DNA from: an uncultured Lachnospiraceae bacterium
GTDB taxonomy: Bacteria; Bacillota; Clostridia; Lachnospirales; Lachnospiraceae
Length of the DNA: 64,000 bases
Direction of reading: 5' to 3'
Assembly (NCBI GenBank): GCA_902781455.1
Contig: CACZJF010000002.1
Location: 94,985-158,984 of the forward strand
In this document: piece after piece, positions 8,659-18,082 of the stretch
How positions within the stretch are numbered: the stretch's first letter is position 1
How the letters are laid out: every line of letters begins with the position of its first letter
The notes under the pieces: generated by a model
Seen by the model: only the letters and a program-made list of their open reading frames with translations
Database searches by the model: none
What the model was told of the DNA's origin: nothing
Position numbers and translations under genes: made by a program

Positions 8659-9057
8659 AGGGTGGGAAGCTGCCGGTCCTGCCATATAGGTGGTGCCGGC
8701 AGCCTCTTATAAAAAGCTTTCGCCCACCCACGCATATCTTATTCGCAGCGCGTTGGAATTACAAATAGAAAAGAATGTGGATTTACTGAAAGGTTTTGTG
8801 ACATTTGTGCAGACTTATCTGCACAAGTAATGAAACGAAGTTACATGTTGCCTCTTTTTCGTCATAATAGACAAAAAGAGGGTCGCCATACATCGCGGAA
8901 TCAACAGAAAATATGTCTGCGGCATTTGATAAAAAAAGGTTTTCGAGAATGGGAAAATATGTTACACTTTTATTAACTTTTGTTTACAACATGGTAATAA
9001 TAACAATGTCTGCATGACGGCTGCGCGGTGCGCAGGAGAGGGAACAGGGTAACAGAT
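8659..9057. promoter_or_regulatory. Gene-free region with two strong inverted repeats upstream of the NlpC/P60 gene
   Basis: No gene is seen in these 399 bases. They contain a perfect 9-bp inverted repeat TTGTGCAGA (8805-8813) / TCTGCACAA (8818-8826) with a CTTA spacer. A second, CCTCTTTTT (8851-8859) / AAAAAGAGG (8873-8881), has an inner GTC/GAC pair. The sequence from about 8930 to 9010 is very AT-rich with TAATAA and TTTACA elements, so the promoter of the next gene probably lies there. The repeats look like operator or RNA hairpin elements; which one is not decided by the sequence. Confidence 0.5.
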
Positions 9058-9924
9058 ATGAAAAAGACACTTTCTTTGAGAGTATTGCTGCTTGTGTTGA
9101 TTATGAGTTTGGGAATGCCGGCGGGCAGCGCATTTGCGGCAGAGAGATCCAAAAAAATCAAGAATGGCTATGATGAGGAAGGAAACTTCTACGATTCAAA
9201 GGGATATAAGATCCAGAAATCTACCATTCTCCATCTCCTGGAAACAGCGATCGAGCCGGTCGGAAGGACCATGTATATCTGGGGCGGCGGCCATGCCGGT
9301 AAAGAACAGACCATGATTGGTGTTTCGCCCCAGTGGGAGAAGTTTTTCAATAAGCAGAAATCGAATTATAATTACAGAAACACCAGATTCCAGTACCGTA
9401 ACGGCCTTGACTGCTCCGGGTATGTCGGATGGGTGCTTTATAATACATTTCATACAGAGAGCGGGCAGGGCAGCTGCACCTATCTTGCGCAGGATATGAC
9501 CAGAATCTACTCAGGCTGGGGATGGGGATCCTATAAGAGCGCGAGAAAGTTTAAAAAGCACAAGGCCGGTGACATCATGAGCCTGGCGGCAGGCCATGTC
9601 TACATCGTGATCGGGAGATGCACGGACGGAAGTGTTGTGCTGGTGCACTCGAGCCCGCAGGGCGTCATGATCAACGGAACAGTAAGCAGCAAGGGAAAAA
9701 AGAAGAGTAAGGCATGGAAGCTTGCAAGACAGTATATGAAGAAATATTTTCCGAAGTGGATGAAAAAGTATAAGGACGTCAGCAGAGGTTCCTCCTACCT
9801 GAAAAACTACAGCAGGATGAGCTGGTATATCGGGAAAAAGAACAGTGTTATGACTGATCCGGAAGGACTGCGGAACAAGAATGCATCACAGGTGCTGAAG
9901 ATCCTTTTCCGGAACAGAAGTTGA
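9058..9924 (+). CDS. Secreted NlpC/P60 family cell-wall hydrolase
   Basis: A 288-residue exported protein. The ATG at 9058 is chosen because it begins a clean signal peptide (MKKTLSLRVLLLVLIMSLG, cleavage after about Ala28). The catalytic Cys is in GLDCSGYVGW (about Cys119) and the catalytic His in AAGHVYIVIG (about His180), as in NlpC/P60 endopeptidases that cut peptidoglycan stem peptides. It has no recognisable wall-binding repeats but a Lys-rich C-terminus. It is transcribed alone, between a long regulatory region and a terminator. Family assignment is secure; the substrate bond is not known. Confidence 0.88.
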   Translation: MKKTLSLRVLLLVLIMSLGMPAGSAFAAERSKKIKNGYDEEGNFYDSKGYKIQKSTILHLLETAIEPVGRTMYIWGGGHAGKEQTMIGVSPQWEKFFNKQKSNYNYRNTRFQYRNGLDCSGYVGWVLYNTFHTESGQGSCTYLAQDMTRIYSGWGWGSYKSARKFKKHKAGDIMSLAAGHVYIVIGRCTDGSVVLVHSSPQGVMINGTVSSKGKKKSKAWKLARQYMKKYFPKWMKKYKDVSRGSSYLKNYSRMSWYIGKKNSVMTDPEGLRNKNASQVLKILFRNRS

Positions 9925-9933
9925 AAACCGGAC

Positions 9934-9969
9934 AAAAAAGAGGCGCCCTCAGACGAGGGCACCTTTTTT
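9934..9969 (+). terminator. Bidirectional-looking terminator after the NlpC/P60 gene
   Basis: GCCCTC (9945-9950) and GAGGGC (9955-9960) pair across AGAC, extended by GG/CC, with an A-run before and a T-run after the stem. It can stop the plus-strand hydrolase gene and the minus-strand regulator that ends at 10024. Confidence 0.8.
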
Positions 9970-10023
9970 CAATCATGTTATTCCGGAACAGCCTTTTGGA
10001 TCTGTATGACCGGACCGGCCGTT

Positions 10024-10257
10024 TCAGTCGCGGAAATCAAAGAAGTTCTTGACAGGAACATTCAGTACTTCTGCGATATCGAACAGTTTCTCCAGAGAGA
10101 TCGAGGTAGGCATGTTCGGTGCCTCCAGATTGCTGATATGCGTGCGGCTCAGATTCACCGCCTCGGCAAGTGCCTGCTGCGTAATGCCTTTCAGTTTTCT
10201 GTAATAGGCGATTGTGAGCCCAAGCTGTTTATACTGGTTAATTCTCTGCTCGGTCAT
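10024..10257 (-). CDS. Small XRE-family transcriptional regulator
   Basis: A 77-residue helix-turn-helix protein. The sequence LGLTIAYYRKLKGITQQALAEAVNLSRTHISNLE is a textbook Cro/C1-type fold, with recognition helix around SRTHISNLE. The start at 10257 is preferred over an upstream in-frame codon because AGGAGG sits 9 bases before that ATG. There is no other domain, so it is probably a small dimeric repressor. It is divergent from the DJ-1/PfpI gene, and their shared 160-base upstream region is a natural place for regulation of either. Confidence 0.85.
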   Translation of the reverse strand: MTEQRINQYKQLGLTIAYYRKLKGITQQALAEAVNLSRTHISNLEAPNMPTSISLEKLFDIAEVLNVPVKNFFDFRD

Positions 10258-10416
10258 AATATGAATCCTCCTTCCGGGCAACGCCAGCGGCATCGCGAAA
10301 TGTCATTTCAATCATTGCTATCTTATCACAAGGCAGGATGAATATCTACTGGAAATGCAACATTTTCTGCTATTTTGTTCACAAAGTTTCCGTTAACCAT
10401 ATGAGAGGAGAGAAAA

Positions 10417-10968
10417 ATGAAAAAAGTATATGTATTTGCAGCACAGGGCGTTGAAGAAATCGAATGCCTGACCCAGGTGGACCTGCTCCGCAGAGCCGGC
10501 CTTGAGGTTGTTGTCTGCGCGGTCGGCGGGGACCTGAAGATCCGGGGATCACATGATATTGTGTTTGAGGCTGACGCGCTGATCGAGGACGTGAACCTGG
10601 AAGACGCCGCCGCGCTGGTTCTTCCGGGCGGCATGCCGGGCACCCTGAACCTGGCGGCGGACGCAACGCTTGCCGGAGCGCTGAAGGCAGCAGAAGGAAG
10701 TGACACACTGATCTGCGCCATCTGCGCGGCGCCCAGAGTACCTGGTCTGCTGGGACTTCTTGAGGGGCACACTGCAACCTGCTATCCCGGGAATGAGGAA
10801 TACCTGAAGGGAGCCGTCACGACAACCAACGAGACAGAGGTTTCCGGTCAGTTCGTGACCAGCCGCGGCGCCGGAACCGCCATCGCGTTCGCCCTCCAGA
10901 TCATCGCCATTCTGCTCGGCGAGGAGCAGGCACAGAAGATCCGGACGTCAATTATTTACCGGGCCTGA
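10417..10968 (+). CDS. DJ-1/PfpI family protein
   Basis: A 183-residue protein of the DJ-1/ThiJ/PfpI superfamily. The nucleophile elbow reads ICAICAAPRVPG, with the reactive Cys in AICAAP, and a Glu near the N-terminus (QGVEEIECL) completes the usual site. LPGGMPGTLNL is another family mark. Members act as glyoxalase/deglycase-like enzymes or stress proteins; the exact activity cannot be read here. The ATG follows GAGAGGAGAG. It lies alone between the divergent regulator and tig. Confidence 0.88.
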   Translation: MKKVYVFAAQGVEEIECLTQVDLLRRAGLEVVVCAVGGDLKIRGSHDIVFEADALIEDVNLEDAAALVLPGGMPGTLNLAADATLAGALKAAEGSDTLICAICAAPRVPGLLGLLEGHTATCYPGNEEYLKGAVTTTNETEVSGQFVTSRGAGTAIAFALQIIAILLGEEQAQKIRTSIIYRA

Positions 10969-11120
10969 AACGGCTTGTGCTGAGCCTGTTCTCTGTGATA
11001 TACTGATTGAACGGTTGCCGGAAGGAAGGACTTCTGACACCTGCCCGTATGGCGGGTTGGAGGACCTTTCGGGGTGCAGCCGGAACAGACAACGATATCC
11101 AATGTAAGGAGCAAGATTTC

Positions 11121-12461
11121 ATGAGTGTGACAGTTGAAAAAAAAGATAACAATATGGCAGTCCTGACGATTGAGGTTCCGGCGGAGAAGTTCATCGAGGC
11201 CGTCGAGAAGGCTTATCAGAGGCAGAAGAACAGCATTGCCCTTCCCGGTTTCAGAAAGGGTAAGGCACCCCGCAGGATGATCCAGAAGATGTACGGAGCC
11301 CAGGTTTTCTTTGAGGAAGCCGCGAACTATATTCTCCAGACAACTTATGATGACGCTGCGAAGGAGAGCGGGGAGAAGATCGTCTCCCGCCCGCAGATCG
11401 ATATCACCCAGATCGAGGAAGGAAAGCCGTTTATCTATACCGCGACTGTCGCGCTGAGACCTGAAGTTGAGCTTGGCCAGTACAAGGGCGTGGAGATTCC
11501 GAAGAAGGAGATCACCGTTTCACCGGAAGAGGTCATGGCGGATATTGACAGGGAGCGTGAGCAGAACGCGCGTGATGTCGATGTGGATGACCGGCCGGTG
11601 CAGGACGGGGACCGGATCAAGCTGAACTTTGACGGGTATGTTGACGGAGAGCAGTTTGAAGGCGGCAAGGCGGAAGACTTTGACCTGACGATCGGCTCCG
11701 GCTCATTTATCCCGGGATTCGAGGATCAGATCATCGGAAAGAACATCGGGGAAGACTTCGATGTGAATGTCACTTTCCCGGAGGATTACCACGCGGAGAA
11801 CCTCAAGGGCAGGGACGCTGTCTTCAAGTGCAGGGTCAACAGCATCTCCGAGCATCAGGTACCGGAGCTGGACGATGACTTTGTGCAGGATGTCTCAGAG
11901 TTTGATACGGTTGATGCGTATAAAGCCGACGTTGAGAAGAAGATCCGTGAGCGCAAGGAGGGCGAACAGAAGCGGGAGAATGAAACCGCTGCCGTCCGCG
12001 CCGCCCTGAAGAACGCGAAGATGGACATCCCGGATGCGATGGTGGATGACCAGGCGAAGACGCTGGTGGAGGAGTTTGCCCAGAGAATTCAGTCCCAGGG
12101 CATGAATATGCAGCAGTATATGCAGATCACCGGCATGAACGATGAGATGCTTGAGCAGCAGATGAGACCGCAGGCGCTTGAGCGCATCCAGAACAGCCTG
12201 CTCCTTGAGGCAGTCGCGAAGGCCGAGAATATCGAGATTTCCGACGAGAGACTGGACGAGGAGATCGGGAAGATGGCGGAATCCTACAACATGGAGAAGG
12301 AGAAGCTGTATGACCTGATGGGCGAAGAGTCGAAGAAGCAGATGAAGCAGGATCTGGCGGTGCAGGAAGCCGTTAAGGTCATCGCGGAGAACGCCGTCGA
12401 GGTCGACATGCCGGAAGAAGAGCCGGTGGATCTTGAGGAAACCCCGGAAGAGAACAACTGA
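11121..12461 (+). CDS. tig: Trigger factor
   Basis: Ribosome-bound chaperone and peptidyl-prolyl isomerase of 446 residues. The N-terminal ribosome-binding loop has the signature GFRKGKAPR near residue 43. The FKBP-type domain (about residues 155-245) includes FDGYVDGEQFEGG and IPGFEDQIIG. The C-terminal helical domain follows and ends in an acidic tail. The frame extends upstream, but ATG 11121 is chosen because TAAGGAG lies just before it and the protein then begins with the family's usual short strand. The tig-clpP-clpX order is common in bacteria and links folding with proteolysis. Confidence 0.95.
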   Translation: MSVTVEKKDNNMAVLTIEVPAEKFIEAVEKAYQRQKNSIALPGFRKGKAPRRMIQKMYGAQVFFEEAANYILQTTYDDAAKESGEKIVSRPQIDITQIEEGKPFIYTATVALRPEVELGQYKGVEIPKKEITVSPEEVMADIDREREQNARDVDVDDRPVQDGDRIKLNFDGYVDGEQFEGGKAEDFDLTIGSGSFIPGFEDQIIGKNIGEDFDVNVTFPEDYHAENLKGRDAVFKCRVNSISEHQVPELDDDFVQDVSEFDTVDAYKADVEKKIRERKEGEQKRENETAAVRAALKNAKMDIPDAMVDDQAKTLVEEFAQRIQSQGMNMQQYMQITGMNDEMLEQQMRPQALERIQNSLLLEAVAKAENIEISDERLDEEIGKMAESYNMEKEKLYDLMGEESKKQMKQDLAVQEAVKVIAENAVEVDMPEEEPVDLEETPEENN

Positions 12462-12507
12462 TCATCTGACTGATTTCAGCTGATTTATTGAGGAAAGGAT
12501 CTATATT

Positions 12508-13089
12508 ATGCCACTGATCCCATATGTTATCGAACAGACATCCCGCGGAGAAAGATCCTATGATATCTATTCAAGGCTTCTGAAGGACCGGATCATCTTC
12601 CTGGGCGAGGAGGTGACGGATGTCTCGGCGAATATCATCGTCGCGGAGCTTCTGTTCCTGGAATCGGAAGATCCGAACAAGGACATCCATCTGTACATCA
12701 ACAGCCCGGGCGGCTCTGTGTCTGCCGGATGGGCGATCTATGACACGATGCGCTATATCAAGTGCGATGTGTCCACGACCTGCATCGGAATGGCTGCCAG
12801 CATGGGCGCATTTCTTCTTGCAGGAGGAACGAAGGGAAAGCGGTATGCCCTTCCGAATGCCAGAATCATGATTCACCAGCCTTCCGGCGGAGCCCAGGGA
12901 CAGGCGAGTGACATTAAGATCCAGGCAGAGCAGATTATTGAGACCAGGAAGCGGCTCAATCAGTATCTGGCGGAGAATACAGGCCAGCCGATCGAGGTGA
13001 TCGAGCGCGATACCGAGCGTGATCACTGGATGAGCGCGGAAGAGGCCAGGACATACGGTCTGGTGGACCAGGTTGTAATGTCCAGATGA
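12508..13089 (+). CDS. clpP: ATP-dependent Clp protease proteolytic subunit
   Basis: Serine peptidase of 193 residues, the usual ClpP length. The catalytic Ser lies in [11 protein letters not shown], the His in MIHQPSGG, and the Asp in the following region; [11 protein letters not shown] is the oxyanion segment. The N-terminus [20 protein letters not shown] matches the axial-loop region of family members. ClpX, its unfoldase partner, is encoded 34 bases downstream. A GAGGAAAGGA ribosome site precedes the ATG. Confidence 0.96.
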   Translation: MPLIPYVIEQTSRGERSYDIYSRLLKDRIIFLGEEVTDVSANIIVAELLFLESEDPNKDIHLYINSPGGSVSAGWAIYDTMRYIKCDVSTTCIGMAASMGAFLLAGGTKGKRYALPNARIMIHQPSGGAQGQASDIKIQAEQIIETRKRLNQYLAENTGQPIEVIERDTERDHWMSAEEARTYGLVDQVVMSR

Positions 13090-13123
13090 GTGCAGGCAAT
13101 CAGTCATAAAAACAAGGGGAAAC

Positions 13124-14434
13124 ATGGCAGGAAAGAATTTTGATAAGATCAGATGCTCCTTCTGCAACAAGTCGGAGGATCAGGTGCGCAAGCTGATCGC
13201 AGGCCCGGGCGGTGTATATATCTGTGACGAATGCATCGATGTCTGCTCGGAGATCCTGGAAGATGAGCTGGCCGAGGAGGATATGGAGCTTGCCCAGAGC
13301 GAGATTAATCTGCGCACGCCCGTGGAGATCAAGGCCTTCCTGGACGAATATGTGATCGGACAGGAGGAGGCGAAGAAGACGCTTTCCGTTGCGGTATACA
13401 ACCACTACAAGAGAGTGCTTGCCTCCGCGTCGCGCACATCTGCCGACTCTGTCGAGCTTCAGAAGAGCAACATTCTGATGCTTGGGCCGACCGGATCCGG
13501 CAAGACCTATCTGGCGCAGACGCTCGCGAAGATGCTGAATGTCCCGTTCGCGATCGCGGACGCGACTTCACTGACGGAAGCCGGCTATGTCGGAGAGGAT
13601 GTGGAGAACATCCTCCTGAAGCTGATTCAGGCGGCTGACTATGATATTGACAGGGCGCAGAGGGGAATCATCTACATCGATGAGATCGACAAGATCACGC
13701 GCAAGAGTGAGAATGTATCGATCACCCGTGATGTGTCAGGCGAAGGCGTACAGCAGGCACTTCTGAAGATCATCGAGGGAACGGTTGCCTCTGTTCCGCC
13801 GCAGGGCGGAAGAAAGCATCCGCATCAGGAACTGATCCAGATCGACACAACCGACATTCTCTTCATCTGCGGCGGCGCGTTTGAAGGACTTGATAAGATT
13901 ATCGAGAGCCGTATGGATACAAAGTCCATGGGATTCCTTGCGACGATCACCGAGAAGCGAGAGGAGAATATCGGAGAGCTTCTGAAGAATGTACTGCCGC
14001 AGGATCTGATTCGTTTCGGACTGATCCCGGAGTTTATCGGCAGAGTGCCGATCGTGGTAAGCCTGAACGCACTGGACAGGGAGGCTATGATCAGGATCCT
14101 GACCGAGCCGAAGAACGCGATCATCCGCCAGTATCAGAAGCTGTTTGAACTGGACGGCGTGGAGCTGACCTTCGAGAAGGAAGCGGTTGAGCGGATCGCG
14201 GACAAGACGATCGAGCGCAAGATCGGAGCCAGAGGCCTTCGGTCCATCATAGAGGGCGCCATGCTTGACGTCATGTATGAGATCCCGAGCGAGAAGTCCG
14301 TCACCGGCTGCGTGATGACGAAAGAGGCCGTCGACGGAACCGAAAGACCGAAGCTGATCCGGACCGACGATGCGCAGACAAAAGAAAAGAAGCAGCGCGG
14401 CAGAAAGAAGAACTCTCTGGAGGAGACTGCCTGA
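13124..14434 (+). CDS. clpX: ATP-dependent Clp protease ATPase subunit ClpX
   Basis: AAA+ unfoldase of 436 residues that delivers substrates to ClpP. The zinc-binding domain has Cys11, Cys14, Cys34 and Cys37. The Walker A motif is GPTGSGKT and the Walker B region [10 protein letters not shown]. The ClpP-docking loop, usually Ile-Gly-Phe, reads KSMGFLA here, a conservative Met substitution. The C-terminal tail is short, basic and Lys-rich ([11 protein letters not shown]). It is cotranscribed with clpP and followed by engB after 36 bases; no lon gene lies between, unlike in some Firmicutes. Confidence 0.96.
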   Translation: MAGKNFDKIRCSFCNKSEDQVRKLIAGPGGVYICDECIDVCSEILEDELAEEDMELAQSEINLRTPVEIKAFLDEYVIGQEEAKKTLSVAVYNHYKRVLASASRTSADSVELQKSNILMLGPTGSGKTYLAQTLAKMLNVPFAIADATSLTEAGYVGEDVENILLKLIQAADYDIDRAQRGIIYIDEIDKITRKSENVSITRDVSGEGVQQALLKIIEGTVASVPPQGGRKHPHQELIQIDTTDILFICGGAFEGLDKIIESRMDTKSMGFLATITEKREENIGELLKNVLPQDLIRFGLIPEFIGRVPIVVSLNALDREAMIRILTEPKNAIIRQYQKLFELDGVELTFEKEAVERIADKTIERKIGARGLRSIIEGAMLDVMYEIPSEKSVTGCVMTKEAVDGTERPKLIRTDDAQTKEKKQRGRKKNSLEETA

Positions 14435-14470
14435 GGGCCGGAACCGGCGCTGGCGAAGGAGTGAGAGCGT

Positions 14471-15151
14471 ATGAAGGTCAGAAGCGCTGAACTGAAAACA
14501 GTCTGCGGCTTTACCAGCACGCTTCCCGCGTCTGAACTGCCTGAGATCGCATTTGCCGGAAGATCCAATGTGGGAAAGTCTTCCCTGATCAATGTGCTGA
14601 TGCAGCGCAAGCGCCTTGCAAGGGTCGGCGCGACACCGGGGAAGACCCGTACGATCAATTTCTATGAGATTGACGCGCTGATGAAGCGCGGGAGCGCGGG
14701 ACCAGCCGGTCCCGGGCAGGATATGCTTTCGGCCGGGCAGACGCAGGCAGAACCTGAGCCGGCGGAAGCGCCATGTGTCTTTCAGCTGGTTGACCTTCCG
14801 GGATATGGCTACGCGAATGTATCCCTGGAAGAGAAGGCCAGATGGGGGAAGATGATCGAGCGCTATCTGAACAGTCAGAGAGATCTGCGCGCAGTGTTTC
14901 TTCTCCTGGATATCCGGCATGAGCCGAATGCAAATGACCGGCAGATGTATGACTGGATCGTGAGGAGCGGACATACGCCTGTCCTCGTCGCGACGAAGGT
15001 AGACAAGCTGAAAAGAAGCAAGGTTTCCGCACAGCTGAAGGTGATCCGGGAAGGGCTGAATGCCGTGAAGGGGACTGCTGTGATTCCCTTTTCCGCCCAG
15101 AGCAGGAGCGGGAGAGAAGAGATCTGTGCCCGTATTGCCGGCATGCTGTAA
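14471..15151 (+). CDS. engB: Ribosome biogenesis GTPase EngB/YsxC with an insertion
   Basis: GTPase of 226 residues needed for assembly of the large ribosomal subunit. The P-loop is GRSNVGKSS, the switch I segment TPGKTRTINF, the G3 motif DLPGYGYA and the G4 motif TKVDK, all as in EngB. The protein is longer than the usual 195 or so because of an insert of roughly 30 Gly/Pro/Ala/Glu-rich residues between switch I and G3 (about bases 14685-14775). The frame is intact on both sides, so this looks like a flexible loop insertion, not an error. An AAGGAG site precedes the start. Confidence 0.92.
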   Translation: MKVRSAELKTVCGFTSTLPASELPEIAFAGRSNVGKSSLINVLMQRKRLARVGATPGKTRTINFYEIDALMKRGSAGPAGPGQDMLSAGQTQAEPEPAEAPCVFQLVDLPGYGYANVSLEEKARWGKMIERYLNSQRDLRAVFLLLDIRHEPNANDRQMYDWIVRSGHTPVLVATKVDKLKRSKVSAQLKVIREGLNAVKGTAVIPFSAQSRSGREEICARIAGML

Positions 15152-15287
15152 CGGCGGCCGGCTTTGTGAAGCCGGCAGTATGAGATCGGGAACATATAAC
15201 GAGAGGAAGGCGGAGCGCCGAATCGAGGAGGGGAGATGAAGTCTTTCCTACTCGATTTTTCAACTAACAGAATCAGGAGTGAGTGTG

Positions 15288-17939
15288 ATGAGGAAAAAGG
15301 AACTGGCCAAGACATACAATCCGTCCGGAATGGAGGACCAGATTTACAGAAACTGGGAGGAGAAGGGTTATTTCCACGCGAAGGTGAACCCGGACAGGAA
15401 GCCGTTTACCATCGTGATGCCTCCGCCAAATGTCACAGGACAGCTGCATATGGGACATGCCCTGGACAACACACTCCAGGATATTCTGATCCGGTGGAAG
15501 CGGATGCAGGGCTACGAGGCGCTGTGGCAGCCGGGAACGGATCACGCCGCGATCGCGACCGAGGTCCGTGTCACGAATATGCTCAAGGAAAAGGGCATCG
15601 ACAAGCATGAGATCGGCAGGGAGAAGTTCCTGGAATACTGCTGGGACTGGAAGAAGGAATACGGCAGCCGTATCCTGACCCAGCTCAAGAAGATGGGATC
15701 CTCCGCCGACTGGGAGAGAGAACGCTTTACCATGGACGAAGGCTGTTCGGGTGCCGTGGAAACCGTATTCTGCAAGCTCTACGAGAAAGGCTGGATCTAC
15801 AAAGGAAGCAGGATCATCAACTGGTGCCCGAAGTGTCAGACATCGCTGTCTGACGCGGAGGTCGAGCATGAGGACCAGAACGGATTCTTCTGGCATATCA
15901 ATTATCCTGTCGTCGGAGAGCCTGGCCGCTATGTGGAGATCGCGACCACCCGTCCGGAGACCATGCTGGGTGATACCGCGGTGGCGGTGAACCCGGAGGA
16001 TGCGCGTTATGTCGACCTGGTCGGCAAGACGCTGGAACTGCCGCTGACCGGACGCCGGATTCCGGTGATCGCGGATGCCTATGTGGACAAGGAGTTCGGA
16101 ACCGGCTGTGTGAAGATCACGCCGGCACATGACCCCAACGATTTCGAAGTCGGAAAGCGGCATAATCTGGAAGAGATCAACATCCTGAACGACGATGCCA
16201 CCATGAATGAGCTGTGCGGCAAGTATGCCGGCATGGACCGCTATGAGGCGCGGAAGGCAATCGTGTCGGATCTGGAGGCGCTGGGTCTTCTGGTGAAGAC
16301 GGTGCCGCATGCGCATGCGGTTGGTACCCATGACCGCTGCCATACCACGGTAGAGCCCATGATCAAGCCCCAGTGGTTTGTGAAGATGGACGAGATGGCA
16401 AAGGCTGCGCTGGACGTCGTGAAGACAGAAGATCTGAACTTTGTGCCGGAGCATTTTGACAAAACCTACATCCACTGGCTCGAGAATATCAAGGACTGGT
16501 GTATCTCCAGACAGCTGTGGTGGGGACACCGGATTCCGGCTTACTACTGTGATGACTGCGGCGAAGTCGTCGTACAGAAAGGCGGCGCGCCGAAGATCTG
16601 CCCAAGGTGCGGCGGCGTGCATTTTACCCAGGACGAGGATTCCCTTGATACCTGGTTTTCGTCCGCGCTCTGGCCGTTCTCAACGCTGGGATGGCCGGAA
16701 CAGACGCCGGAGCTGGAGTACTTCTATCCGACCGATGTCCTGGTGACAGGGTATGACATTATCTTCTTCTGGGTCATCCGGATGGTGTTTTCGGCGCTCG
16801 AACAGACTGGCAGGAGCCCTTTCAAGTATGTCCTGATTCACGGTCTTGTGCGCGACGACAAGGGACGCAAGATGTCGAAGTCGCTCGGCAATGGCATTGA
16901 TCCGCTGGAGATCATCGAAAAGTACGGAGCGGACGCGCTGAGGCTGACGCTGGTCACGGGCAATGCGCCGGGCAATGACATGCGTTTCTACTTTGAGCGT
17001 GTGGAGAATTCGAGGAATTTCGCGAACAAGATCTGGAACGCAACAAGATTCATATTGATGAATTTCGATAAGAGTGAGGTGCCGGATGAGATTGATCCGG
17101 AGCAGCTTACAAACGCAGACCGCTGGATTCTGTCGAAGGTGAACACCCTCGCGAAGGAAGTCACGGAGAACATGGACCGGTTTGAGCTGGGCATCGCCGT
17201 GCAGAAGGTCTACGACTTCTTCTGGGATGAATTCTGTGACTGGTATATCGAGATGGTGAAGCCGCGTCTGTATTCGGACACGGATCCGACCAAGAGCGCG
17301 GCACTGTGGACACTGAAAAACACGCTGGTACAGGCGCTGAAGCTTCTGCATCCGTTCATGCCGTTTATTACGGAAGCGCTGTATCAGTCGGTCAATGACA
17401 CAGATGATTCCATCATGGTTTCCGACTGGCCCGTATGGCGCCGGGAGTGGAGCTTTGAGGCCGAGGAGACGGAGATCGAGACGATTAAGGATGCGGTCCG
17501 CGCCATCCGCGCGGTCCGGACTTCCATGAATGTTCCGCCTTCAAAGAAGGCGAGAGTGTTTGTGGTTTCATCGGATGAAAAGATTCGTGAGACCTTTGAG
17601 AAAGACCGCCTTTTCTTCGCGTCGCTGTCCTCCGCGCCGGAGGTGATTGTCCGCACGGACCGGGAAGGGATCGCGGAGGATGCAGTTTCCACGCTGATTC
17701 ATAACGCGTCGATCTTCATTCCGATGGAGGAGCTTGTCGATGTCGCGAAGGAGATTGAACGGCTTACGAAGGAGAAGAAGAAGCTTGAGGGAGAACTGAA
17801 CCGTTCCCGCGGCATGCTTCACAATGAGAAGTTCCTCTCCAAGGCACCCGCCTCCAAGGTGGAAGAGGAGAAGGCAAAGCTTGCGAAGTATGAGCAGCTG
17901 ATGGAACAGGTGCTCGAGCGGCTTGGGCAGCTGAGTTAA
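15288..17939 (+). CDS. valS: Valyl-tRNA synthetase
   Basis: Class I aminoacyl-tRNA synthetase of 883 residues. The HIGH-type motif is PPNVTGQLHMGHA and the KMSKS loop GRKMSKSLGNG. A CP1 editing domain is present (TTRPETMLGDTAVAV), and the C-terminus is the coiled coil typical of ValRS (KEIERLTKEKKKLEGEL). The ATG at 15288 is preferred over a GTG three codons earlier because AGGAG is correctly placed. No T-box leader motif was seen in the 136 bases upstream, although a GCCGGCTT/AAGCCGGC hairpin without a T-run occurs at 15157-15176. Confidence 0.96.
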   Translation: MRKKELAKTYNPSGMEDQIYRNWEEKGYFHAKVNPDRKPFTIVMPPPNVTGQLHMGHALDNTLQDILIRWKRMQGYEALWQPGTDHAAIATEVRVTNMLKEKGIDKHEIGREKFLEYCWDWKKEYGSRILTQLKKMGSSADWERERFTMDEGCSGAVETVFCKLYEKGWIYKGSRIINWCPKCQTSLSDAEVEHEDQNGFFWHINYPVVGEPGRYVEIATTRPETMLGDTAVAVNPEDARYVDLVGKTLELPLTGRRIPVIADAYVDKEFGTGCVKITPAHDPNDFEVGKRHNLEEINILNDDATMNELCGKYAGMDRYEARKAIVSDLEALGLLVKTVPHAHAVGTHDRCHTTVEPMIKPQWFVKMDEMAKAALDVVKTEDLNFVPEHFDKTYIHWLENIKDWCISRQLWWGHRIPAYYCDDCGEVVVQKGGAPKICPRCGGVHFTQDEDSLDTWFSSALWPFSTLGWPEQTPELEYFYPTDVLVTGYDIIFFWVIRMVFSALEQTGRSPFKYVLIHGLVRDDKGRKMSKSLGNGIDPLEIIEKYGADALRLTLVTGNAPGNDMRFYFERVENSRNFANKIWNATRFILMNFDKSEVPDEIDPEQLTNADRWILSKVNTLAKEVTENMDRFELGIAVQKVYDFFWDEFCDWYIEMVKPRLYSDTDPTKSAALWTLKNTLVQALKLLHPFMPFITEALYQSVNDTDDSIMVSDWPVWRREWSFEAEETEIETIKDAVRAIRAVRTSMNVPPSKKARVFVVSSDEKIRETFEKDRLFFASLSSAPEVIVRTDREGIAEDAVSTLIHNASIFIPMEELVDVAKEIERLTKEKKKLEGELNRSRGMLHNEKFLSKAPASKVEEEKAKLAKYEQLMEQVLERLGQLS

Positions 17940-18082
17940 GAATTTTTTCAGAATAAATGTGCACTGTCAGCCGTACCTGTTCCCGCTTCTGGTGATACAA
18001 TGAAAGCACATCGAAGTCCGGGACCGGGATCCGGACGGACTGGATCGGATGGAAAACTGGCGTTTGTCAAGGAGGCCTGGTT

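Noticed and set aside
15152-15287. T-box leader before valS
   Set aside because: No T-box core sequence was found. Only a GC-rich hairpin without a T-run is present.
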